A stretch of DNA of 20,756 bases from CAZWEZ01 sp964632795 (GTDB lineage: Bacteria; Pseudomonadota; Alphaproteobacteria; Rhodospirillales; 2-02-FULL-58-16): positions 1 through 20,756 of the forward strand of contig CAZWEZ010000064.1 of assembly GCA_964632795.1 (NCBI GenBank). Reading direction: 5' to 3'. Numbering within the stretch: position 1 is the stretch's first letter; every line of letters begins with the position of its first letter. The position numbers and the translations under genes were made by a program. The notes below the pieces were generated by a model, which searched no databases, was not told where the DNA came from, and saw only the letters and a list, made by a program, of their open reading frames with translations. Of the stretch, positions 14,996-20,756 are shown one piece after another.

Positions 14996-15759
14996 TAGTA
15001 CTTACCCCACAGGGGGTCGTCGTCCAGCGCCGCCTCGACCAGCGCCACGTCCTCGGGGCTGTCGACCGAGAAGTAGGGGCGGTAGGGGATCGGGGCGATC
15101 CGCTGGCGGAAGCCGTTGTCGCAGATCCGGTTGCTGTCGCAGGCCTCGGCGATCTCGAGCGGCGATTCGGGAGTCGCGGTGAACCACTCCAGGAACTCGA
15201 GGCGGAACCCGAAGATGCCCCCGACCCTGAGCGCCCCCAACTCGGGGCCGAAGGTCTCTCCATGGGGAATCGGGCTGCGCGAGGTATACAGCACGTCGCC
15301 GGCCAGGTCGTGGACCACCTTGACGATGTCCGGGTTGAGGAAGATGTCCTCATCGACGATGGGGACCACCAGCATGGTGCCGTCGACCGAGGGATCGTCG
15401 GTGAAGGGTCCGATCACGGCCTCCAGGACGTCCGGTCCCAGCAGCGGCTCGTCGCCCTGGACGCAGACCACGATGTCATCCCCGGCGAGCTCGATCCCGC
15501 AGGCGCCGGCGGCCTCCGCCACCCGGTCCAGGGCCCGGGTGTGGGTGTCGGCGGTGAGGACCAGCGGATAGTCCCTGGCCCTGGCGAACTCGGCGATCTC
15601 CTCATCGCACGTGGTCAGGAACAGGCCGTCCCAGCCCTCGTACAGGCGGGCCCGCTCGAAGCAGTGCTCGACCATCGGCCGGCCGCGGATGGGATGGAGC
15701 GGCTTGCCGGGAAAGCGGCTGGAGGCCATGCGGGCGGGAACGAAACCGACGGTCTTCAT
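14995..15759 (-). CDS. KdsB-family cytidylyltransferase (CMP-sugar-acid synthetase)
   Basis: This 254-aa nucleotidyltransferase has the length and signature of CMP-Kdo synthetase. VGFVPARMASSRFPGKPL (4-21) is the CTP loop, CVQGDEPLL (99-107) has metal-binding Asp103, NPDIVKVV and YTSRSPIP follow, and SVDSPEDV near the end carries Asp233. Regions that in E. coli KdsB read HQSGTERLAE, HLGIYGYR and LEQLRVLWYG are here THTRALDRVAE, VGGIFGFR and CDSNRICDNG. The pocket is therefore diverged and the acid activated may not be Kdo. The start at 15759 has AAGGA 7 nt upstream; an upstream in-frame start at 15846 would be in the intergenic region. It is the first gene of the 15-gene operon, and no clear minus-strand promoter is visible. 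Confidence 0.85.
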   Translation of the reverse strand: MKTVGFVPARMASSRFPGKPLHPIRGRPMVEHCFERARLYEGWDGLFLTTCDEEIAEFARARDYPLVLTADTHTRALDRVAEAAGACGIELAGDDIVVCVQGDEPLLGPDVLEAVIGPFTDDPSVDGTMLVVPIVDEDIFLNPDIVKVVHDLAGDVLYTSRSPIPHGETFGPELGALRVGGIFGFRLEFLEWFTATPESPLEIAEACDSNRICDNGFRQRIAPIPYRPYFSVDSPEDVALVEAALDDDPLWGKY

Positions 15760-15766
15760 GCGCGAG

Positions 15767-15771
15767 TCCTT
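15767..15771 (-). promoter_or_regulatory. Ribosome binding site for the cytidylyltransferase
   Basis: AAGGA on the minus strand lies 7 nt before the ATG at 15759. It fixes the start there and makes the 29-residue upstream open extension to 15846 non-coding. Confidence 0.65.
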
Positions 15772-15808
15772 AACTTTCTGCAGTCGGCGGGTCGAGGCCA
15801 GATCGTCG

Positions 15809-15836
15809 TTGACCCGGCGGCTCGGGGCTCTATAAG
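15809..15836 (+). promoter_or_regulatory. Sigma-70-type promoter for the microprotein/GT-C unit
   Basis: TTGACC (15809-15814) and TATAAG (15831-15836) are separated by 16 bp, each matching the sigma-70 consensus at five of six positions. Transcription should start near 15843, giving a leader of about 30 nt before the ATG at 15873. The surrounding DNA is very GC-rich, so this pair stands out. Confidence 0.6.
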
Positions 15837-15872
15837 TTCCCCGCACCAGCCGCCCTTTTGGGGGATGTCGCG

Positions 15873-16025
15873 ATGACCCGAAGCAACATGATCAAGAGCC
15901 TTCCGCCAGTGTTGGGGGTCGGCTGGTGCGTGGCGGTGATGGCGGCCTATTACGGTTACAACTACCTATACTATTACGAAAAAATCGCGGTCTTCGGCAA
16001 ATTCTTCCTCGGGGTTTTGGAATAG
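15873..16025 (+). CDS. Tyrosine-rich single-span membrane microprotein (50 aa)
   Basis: An ATG at 15873 opens a 50-residue frame ending in TAG at 16025. GGGGGA (15860-15865) lies 7 nt upstream and a sigma-70-type promoter lies just ahead. The sequence starts with a short basic segment (MTRSNMIKS), followed by a hydrophobic span of about 17-20 residues (PPVLGVGWCVAVMAA). Then comes the striking YYGYNYLYYY and a hydrophobic, Lys-containing tail (EKIAVFGKFFLGVLE). I expect a cytoplasmic N terminus and one membrane helix. It ends 3 nt before the GT-C start, so the two are co-translated and may form a complex. I recognise no family. An accessory subunit for the GT-C, or for the DPM-like GT2s as DPM2/DPM3 are for DPM1, is speculation. 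Confidence 0.65.
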   Translation: MTRSNMIKSLPPVLGVGWCVAVMAAYYGYNYLYYYEKIAVFGKFFLGVLE

Positions 16026-16028
16026 CCC

Positions 16029-17951
16029 ATGCTTTCCGTCCTGTTCGTCGTCGCCTTCGCGGTGGTGGTTACCGGCCTCGGCTGGTCGCCGGTGTCGTGG
16101 CTCGACGCCAAGCGGCGGCTGAGCGACGGCGAGCGCCTGGTGGTGGCCTTCGCCGTGGGCTGTTTCGTCGTCTACCTGGGGGTCTTCGCGATCGGTCCCT
16201 TGCGCCTCGACGCCCTGTCCATGTGGGGCCTGGCGGCGGCCTGCCTGGCGGCGGCCGTGCCCGGTCTCAGGCGGATGGAGTGGCGGAGCTTCTCCGCGGC
16301 GCTCCGGAGCGAGGCCCGCGACGCGCGCGGCGAGCCCTGGCGCGCTTTCCTGTGGCTGGTCGCCGCCGTGGTCGGGCTCAGCGCCTTGCTCCAGGGAATG
16401 GCGCCGCCCAACGACTACGACAGCCTGATGTACCACCTCTCGTTTCCGCTCTACGACATCGAACGCGGCTACGTGGACATCGCCTGGGACCGCCGCGCCG
16501 CCTTCGTGGCCTTCTTCCCGGTGCTGATGGAGAACCTGAGCCGCTTCGCGCTGGCGGTGATGAACGACGGCGTGGCCCAGATGCTGCACGGATTGTTCGG
16601 TTTCGTCGCCGCCGCCGGCACCGCCCTGTTGCTCCGCCGGGTCGGGCTGTCCAAGACGGTGGCCCTGCTGGGGGCGGTCCTGTTCCTGGTCTGCCGGGTC
16701 GTCATCTGGGAGATGGCGACGCCCGAGACCGATGTCCCCCTGGCCGCCTACGCGGTGCTGGCCCTGGTGGTCTATCTGGCGTGGCGCGAGGACCACGGGG
16801 TCGGGCTCGGGGTCCTGTTCGGAATGATGGTCGGCGGCGCGATCCTGACCAAGTACATCGGTTTCCTGGTCGCCCTGTCGTTCGGGCCGCTGCTGATCTA
16901 CGATTTCGCCGTCCGCCGGCGCGCGTGGTTTCGCGGGCTGGTCGGACCGCTCGCCGCCCTGGTCACGATCTCGCCGCACCTGATCCACAACTTCCTTTAC
17001 ACCGGCAATCCGATTTTCCCGCTGTTCAATCCCCTGTTCAACCCGGGCGGCCCGGCTTTCATGACCAACGTCCCCGAGTGGGGCGGCACCGGGCGGGGGA
17101 TCGTCGACCTGATCGCCACCCCGTGGAACGTCTTCGTCGTCCCCATGCACTATTTCGACGGCATGGTCTTCGGGGCGCCGTACCTGCTGGCCCTGGCCCC
17201 CCTGATCCTGCTCGACCGCCAGCGGCTGGCCAGGTGGGGGCCGCCGCTGGCCACCCTGCCGGTGGCCTACCTGCTGTGGTTCTATTCCCTTTCGCAGGCG
17301 GTACGGTTGCTGCTGCCGCTGGTCCCCGTGCTGGCCGCCGCGGCGGCCGCCGGGGCGGCGGCCCTGTGGCAGGAATTGCGGGGCCGCCGGTTACTCAGGA
17401 CGGCCTTGGTGGCGGTGGCGGCGGTGATGGCGGCCAACCAGGCGATGTTCGTCGGCGTCTATGCCGGGATCCGGCTGCCGGCCGCCGTCGGGCTGATGGA
17501 CGACGCCACCTACCACGCCCGGACGCCGACCCTGACCGGGGCCTTCTACAAGACCTGCACCTACATCCGGGACAACCTGAAGGAGGGCGAGCGCTACTAC
17601 TCGAACATCATCTTTCATTCCTATTACTGTCCCCAGGTGGCGGCGACCTACATCTACTTCGCCGACGAGGCGCAGTGGTGGCTTGATTCGGAGACCCCGC
17701 CCGAAATGTCGCACCGGGAATTCCTGCGCCGGGCCGAGGAGGCCGATTTCAAGTACTTCCTCCTGACCACCGGCTACGTCACCCGGCGCAACGTCACCGC
17801 CCGCCCCGAGGTCATCCCCACCGACCTGTCCCGGATCCGCTTCGGCGCCTACCTGCAGCCGGTGTTCGAGAAGCTGCGGCCGCTGAGCGAGGGGCCGTAT
17901 TCGGCGGTCTACGACGGGGCCGAGGTGCTGGAGCTGTTGCGGGCTGAATGA
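16029..17951 (+). CDS. Polytopic membrane glycosyltransferase, GT-C (GT39-like)
   Basis: This 640-aa protein has about a dozen hydrophobic segments and a soluble C-terminal domain of about 160 residues. The first big loop, APPNDYDSLMYHLSFP (Asp129, Asp131, His136), lies where GT-C enzymes keep their catalytic acid. TKYIGFLVALSF and YTGNPIFPLFNPLF correspond to GKYTGLLFAVAG and HTGDPVFPM of the protein at 6966-8876, so the two are distant paralogs. The C-terminal domain has many Tyr residues (ERYYSNIIFHSYYCPQ). The family transfers sugars from polyprenyl-phosphate carriers on the periplasmic side. The start, 3 nt after the microprotein stop, is the first Met of the hydrophobic N terminus; its ribosome site is weak, consistent with coupling. 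Its TGA abuts the stop of the converging oxidoreductase. Donor and acceptor are unknown. Confidence 0.84.
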   Translation: MLSVLFVVAFAVVVTGLGWSPVSWLDAKRRLSDGERLVVAFAVGCFVVYLGVFAIGPLRLDALSMWGLAAACLAAAVPGLRRMEWRSFSAALRSEARDARGEPWRAFLWLVAAVVGLSALLQGMAPPNDYDSLMYHLSFPLYDIERGYVDIAWDRRAAFVAFFPVLMENLSRFALAVMNDGVAQMLHGLFGFVAAAGTALLLRRVGLSKTVALLGAVLFLVCRVVIWEMATPETDVPLAAYAVLALVVYLAWREDHGVGLGVLFGMMVGGAILTKYIGFLVALSFGPLLIYDFAVRRRAWFRGLVGPLAALVTISPHLIHNFLYTGNPIFPLFNPLFNPGGPAFMTNVPEWGGTGRGIVDLIATPWNVFVVPMHYFDGMVFGAPYLLALAPLILLDRQRLARWGPPLATLPVAYLLWFYSLSQAVRLLLPLVPVLAAAAAAGAAALWQELRGRRLLRTALVAVAAVMAANQAMFVGVYAGIRLPAAVGLMDDATYHARTPTLTGAFYKTCTYIRDNLKEGERYYSNIIFHSYYCPQVAATYIYFADEAQWWLDSETPPEMSHREFLRRAEEADFKYFLLTTGYVTRRNVTARPEVIPTDLSRIRFGAYLQPVFEKLRPLSEGPYSAVYDGAEVLELLRAE

Positions 17952-18995
17952 TCACTCGGGGATGTCGTCGCTCAGGTTCCAGCGGGCCTTCCACTGGGGG
18001 TCGGCGCAGTAGATGCGATAGACCAGGTGCATGGTCCTCAGCGCCTCCTCGGAGGAGCCGTCGGTGATCGGCCGCTCCTCGAGCACGGCGTCGGCGAAGT
18101 CGGCGATCTCGTCGGCCCACGAGGTGTCGCGGTTGTAGCTGGTGGTCTGCTCGCGGGGGTCGCCCATGTCGTCCTCGGCGGCCCAGGCCACGGTCAGGGT
18201 CTCGGCGCCGTAGCTCTTGGAGCCCGACAGGAAGCCACTGAGGTTCAGGGTCCCCTTCTCGAGCGCGATCTCGAGGCTGAAGCGGTGGCGCCACTGCGAG
18301 GCCGAGGAATGGAGCATCGCCACCTTGCCGTCGGCGGTCCGCATCAGGGCGTAGGCGTTGTCCTCGACGTCGTGGTTCCACACCCGGTTGGAGACGAAGC
18401 TGTGGATGTCGGTGAACTCGCCGGCGAACAGGCGCAGCAGATCGACCATGTGGATGCCCTGGTCGAGCAGCACCCCGCCCCCGGCCAGCTTGCGCTCGGT
18501 GCGCCACGAGGTCTGGTCGAAGGTGATCAGCTTGGACTTGCCGTAGACGGCGCGCAGGTTGATGACCTCGCCCAGTTCCCCCGAACGCAGGATCGACAGC
18601 GCGTCGCGCACCGAATCGTGGTAGCGGTGATTGAAGCCGTACTTGAGCTTGAGGCCCGGGTGCTTGTTCTCGCAGGCGATCACCCGGGCGATGTCCGAGA
18701 GGTCGCGTCCCGGCGGCTTCTCGCAGAACACGTGCAGCCCGGCCTCGAGCCCGGCGATGGTCGCCTCGGGGTTGATGTCGTTGCTCAGGCAGACGAACAG
18801 GATGTCCATGTCCTGGGCCAGAAGCTGGCGGTAGTTGACGAAACGGGGGGTCCCGTCCTCCAGCCGGCCCTCGGTTTCGAAGACGCGGTCGCACACGGCG
18901 ACGGTCCGCAAGCGCGGGTGGAGGTCGATGAAGTGGCGGCGCTTCCTGCCGACGACGCCGTAGCCGGCGATGCCGACGCGCAGTGGATCGTTCAT
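17952..18995 (-). CDS. Gfo/Idh/MocA-family oxidoreductase
   Basis: This 347-aa enzyme has a Rossmann domain starting LRVGIAGYGVVGRKRRHF (Gly11, Gly13, Gly16), the EKP catalytic motif at 92-94 in FCEKPPGRDLSD, and LLDQGIHMVDLLRLF (176-190) containing the conserved His-Asp pair. The family performs NAD(P)-dependent oxidation or reduction of sugar hydroxyls. The ATG at 18995 overlaps the upstream TGA as ATGA; the longer open frame up to 20285 is a shadow. Its stop directly abuts the stop of the converging GT-C gene. It is adjacent to a second, WlbA-like member, so the two may do successive or opposite redox steps on one sugar nucleotide. That pairing is inferred from position only. Confidence 0.88.
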   Translation of the reverse strand: MNDPLRVGIAGYGVVGRKRRHFIDLHPRLRTVAVCDRVFETEGRLEDGTPRFVNYRQLLAQDMDILFVCLSNDINPEATIAGLEAGLHVFCEKPPGRDLSDIARVIACENKHPGLKLKYGFNHRYHDSVRDALSILRSGELGEVINLRAVYGKSKLITFDQTSWRTERKLAGGGVLLDQGIHMVDLLRLFAGEFTDIHSFVSNRVWNHDVEDNAYALMRTADGKVAMLHSSASQWRHRFSLEIALEKGTLNLSGFLSGSKSYGAETLTVAWAAEDDMGDPREQTTSYNRDTSWADEIADFADAVLEERPITDGSSEEALRTMHLVYRIYCADPQWKARWNLSDDIPE

Positions 18996-20113
18996 GGCGT
19001 GGACTCCTTGTGGGGGGTCCGGTAGAGGTCGGAGATCTCCTCGTTGGGCCGGCCCAGGCGTTCCGACTGCAGGTCGCTGTCGACCTCGGCCCAGCCCCCG
19101 GCCTCGTCGGAGCGGTAGAAGGCGTGGAGCAGCTTGAGCGTGCCCAGGCAGTCGGCGCGGTCCACCGGATAGGGGACGCCGTCGCGGAAGAAGGCGACGA
19201 TCTGGCGGTACATGTCCTGGTGGCCGTAGCCGTAGACGGCGCCGTGGCCCTCGATGCCGACGAAGTCCTCGCTGTTGGCGGAACACGCTGCGGGCTCGGG
19301 GGTGAAGACCTGCAGCTCGTTGACCGCGATGCCGCCGATCTGGGCCAGCCCCCGGGAACCGACGATGGACAGCGAGGCCTCGAAGTCGTCGGGCCTGGCC
19401 GAGGTGGTGACCTCCAGGTTGCCGAGCGCCCCCGAGGCGTAGGTGAAGGTGGCGACCGTGGTGTCCTCGGCCTCGATATCGGCGCCCAGCGTGCGCATCG
19501 AGGCGTTGACCCGGACCACGTCGCCACACAGGTGGCGCAGCAGGTCGACGTGGTGGATGCCCTGGTTGGTCAGCGCCCCGCCGTCGTGGGACAGGGTGCC
19601 GCGCCACGGCGCCATGTCGTAGTAGCGTTGCGGCCGGCACCAGCGGACCCGCACCGAGACCACCCGCACCTGGCCCAGCTCGCCGTCCTCCAGCGCCCGT
19701 TTGACGCGGCGCACCGCCTTGTTGTTGCGGTTCTGGAAGACCGGGAAGAGGTGGAGACCGAGGCGCTCGGCGGCCCGGTAGGCGTCGATCATCTGGGCCG
19801 GACGCATGAAGGTCGGCTTCTCCATGACGAGGTGCTTGGCGTAGCCCTCCATGACCTCCGTTGCGTGCTCGAAATGCATCCCCGAAGGAGTGATCACGGC
19901 GGCCAGGTCGATGTCGGGAACCTCGGCGAACATGGCCCGGTAGTTGGTGAAGTGGGGCACCGAGAACTCCTTGGCGTAGGCGGCCGCCTTGTCCTCGATC
20001 AGGTCGCACACGGCCCCCAGCTCTACGCCTTCGGTGACGGCGATGGATTGGCAGTGGTGGCCGGCGATGCGCCCGCAGCCGATGAGCGCCACCCGGATGG
20101 TTTTGTTCGTCAT
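18992..20113 (-). CDS. Gfo/Idh/MocA-family oxidoreductase, WlbA/WbpB-like
   Basis: This 373-aa protein begins with a Rossmann fold (IRVALIGCGRIAGHH; Gly12, Gly14, Ala17) and carries EKP at 98-100. The segment FPVFQNRNNKAVRRVK, then RPQRYYDMAPWRGT and DGGALTNQGIHHVDLL (178-193), resembles WlbA/WbpB, which oxidise C3 of UDP-GlcNAc-uronate in 2,3-diamino-uronic acid synthesis. The match is from memory of motifs, so other substrates in the family remain possible. The start at 20113 has AAGGA 7 nt upstream; the frame stays open to 20194 without support. It overlaps the next oxidoreductase by four bases (ATGA) and follows the GT-B gene by 23 nt. The aminotransferase and acetyltransferase that usually accompany WbpB are not in this window. 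Confidence 0.87.
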   Translation of the reverse strand: MTNKTIRVALIGCGRIAGHHCQSIAVTEGVELGAVCDLIEDKAAAYAKEFSVPHFTNYRAMFAEVPDIDLAAVITPSGMHFEHATEVMEGYAKHLVMEKPTFMRPAQMIDAYRAAERLGLHLFPVFQNRNNKAVRRVKRALEDGELGQVRVVSVRVRWCRPQRYYDMAPWRGTLSHDGGALTNQGIHHVDLLRHLCGDVVRVNASMRTLGADIEAEDTTVATFTYASGALGNLEVTTSARPDDFEASLSIVGSRGLAQIGGIAVNELQVFTPEPAACSANSEDFVGIEGHGAVYGYGHQDMYRQIVAFFRDGVPYPVDRADCLGTLKLLHAFYRSDEAGGWAEVDSDLQSERLGRPNEEISDLYRTPHKESTP

Positions 20114-20120
20114 ATGATGT

Positions 20121-20125
20121 TCCTT
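20121..20125 (-). promoter_or_regulatory. Ribosome binding site for the WlbA-like oxidoreductase
   Basis: AAGGA on the minus strand is 7 nt before the ATG at 20113. It lies in the 23-nt gap after the previous stop and rules out the in-frame upstream start at 20194, which would overlap that gene. Confidence 0.6.
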
Positions 20126-20136
20126 GGAAAGATGGA

Positions 20137-20756
20137 TCACTCGAGCAACCCCCGCCAGACCTCGAGGTCGACCTGGGCGAGGACGCTCTCCCATTCCAGC
20201 GGCTTCGGCTTTTCCGATGTCGCCAGCGCTCCCGGCAGGTCTTCCAGGGCGACCGAGGGGACCTTGATCCCGGCCGGCAGGACATCGATGGCGATTCTGT
20301 CCTCGAGCGCCAGCCGGAAGGCCGGCAGGCCGGCGAACAGGGCCTCCAGCCCCGAGGTGCCGGTGGCGTACAGCACCGCCGACAATCCCCGGTGGGCGAA
20401 CAAGCCGGTGGTGGTCCGCGACAGGTTCCGACTCTCGGCGAAGTCCAGCGGATACATGGGATGTTCCTTGATCAGCACCGGGCGCCCGGACTCGGCGATG
20501 ATCCGCGCCGCCGCCACCTGTTGGCGGGCCGTCGCCAGGACACTCGACAGGGGCACGAAAACCGGTCCCTCGGGATCGTAGATGTCGCCCTGGTGGCGTT
20601 CGATCCGGAAGGCGCCGCCGATCACCAGTCGCTGGTCCGGGATTCCCCAGGCGGCCAGTTCGTCGCGGTAGGTGGGACCGTCGCAGACCACCACCTCGGG
20701 GATGCTGTCCAGGCCGTCCGGGTTGGAGGCCGGGCTGTAGTTGATCTGGTGGGGGC
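20137..20756 (-). CDS. GT-B-like glycosyltransferase, C-terminal part (5' end beyond window)
   Basis: The frame is open through the right edge, so the N-terminal part is missing; about 205 C-terminal residues are visible. It begins in a segment reading PHQINYSPASNPDGLDSIPE, then VVVCDGPTYRDELAAWGIP and RLVIGGAFRIER, followed by VLIKEHPMYPLDF and TGTSGLEALFAGLPAFR. The order conserved His-rich N part, GGAFR, KEHP and GTSGLEALFAGLP is that of a C-terminal donor-binding domain of GT-B enzymes used in capsule and surface-carbohydrate synthesis. A GTG at 20694 is not its true start because coding continues upstream. It probably belongs to the same minus-strand unit as the two oxidoreductases, 23 nt before the first. 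Donor sugar unknown. Confidence 0.75.
   Translation of the reverse strand, partial: PHQINYSPASNPDGLDSIPEVVVCDGPTYRDELAAWGIPDQRLVIGGAFRIERHQGDIYDPEGPVFVPLSSVLATARQQVAAARIIAESGRPVLIKEHPMYPLDFAESRNLSRTTTGLFAHRGLSAVLYATGTSGLEALFAGLPAFRLALEDRIAIDVLPAGIKVPSVALEDLPGALATSEKPKPLEWESVLAQVDLEVWRGLLE

Noticed and set aside
14313..15353. Upstream extension of the hydroxyacid dehydrogenase frame
   Set aside because: It overlaps the complete HAD and cytidylyltransferase genes and reads as Arg/Ser/Pro-rich sequence with no motif.
15926..17686. 586-codon plus-strand frame overlapping the GT-C gene
   Set aside because: It is an Arg/Gly/Pro-rich alternative frame, whereas the 16029 frame has clear membrane helices and motifs.
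16029..17951. O-antigen polymerase (Wzy) or ligase identity for the large membrane protein
   Set aside because: The acidic first loop and the GNPIFP motif shared with the other membrane protein fit GT-C transferases better. Wzy identity cannot be fully excluded.

Overview
The window is about 20.8 kb of very GC-rich DNA from what looks like a proteobacterium. An alphaproteobacterium of the Rhodospirillales type is my guess from codon bias, gene families and gene packing; no rRNA or other taxonomic marker is present. It is almost entirely coding and holds a cell-surface carbohydrate locus: sugar-nucleotide enzymes, glycosyltransferases, methyltransferases, membrane glycosyltransferases and a small transporter. 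I see no tRNA, rRNA, CRISPR array, insertion sequence or phage gene.

Layout. Positions 1-138 carry the 3' end of an unidentified plus-strand gene that converges on, and overlaps, the last gene of a long minus-strand operon. That operon runs from 15759 down to 88 and has 15 genes. In transcription order they are: KdsB-family cytidylyltransferase, HAD phosphatase, D-2-hydroxyacid dehydrogenase, heparinase II/III-like lyase, AsnB-type amidotransferase, family 2 glycosyltransferase (GT2) with membrane tail, polytopic GT-C-like glycosyltransferase, polyprenol-phosphate-type GT2, cupin, zinc-binding C-methyltransferase-like protein, UDP-glucuronate-decarboxylase-like SDR, Gfo/Idh/MocA oxidoreductase, SAM methyltransferase, second polyprenol-phosphate-type GT2, and EamA/DMT transporter. 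Most junctions overlap (ATGA, GTGA, TAATG) or have a 1-nt gap.

A 113-bp divergent intergenic region (15760-15872) carries a good plus-strand sigma-70-type promoter. It drives a two-gene unit: a previously uncalled 50-aa tyrosine-rich membrane microprotein (15873-16025) and a second polytopic GT-C-like protein (16029-17951). That unit converges with a minus-strand group of two Gfo/Idh/MocA oxidoreductases (one WlbA/WbpB-like) and the C-terminal part of a GT-B-like glycosyltransferase cut by the window end. No stretch longer than 113 bp lacks a gene.

How the genes may work together (inference). The cytidylyltransferase, phosphatase and dehydrogenase may make an activated CMP-linked sugar acid. 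The SDR, cupin, C-methyltransferase and Gfo/Idh enzymes may make a decarboxylated or branched UDP- or dTDP-sugar. AsnB could amidate a uronic acid, and the heparinase-like lyase could trim or edit a uronate polymer. Two DPM-type GT2s, an EamA transporter and two GT-C proteins resemble the logic of ArnC/ArnEF/ArnT or GtrB/GtrA/Gtr: load a sugar on undecaprenyl phosphate, flip it, and transfer it in the periplasm. No Wzx, Wzy or ABC exporter is in the window, so the final polymer and its export cannot be determined here.
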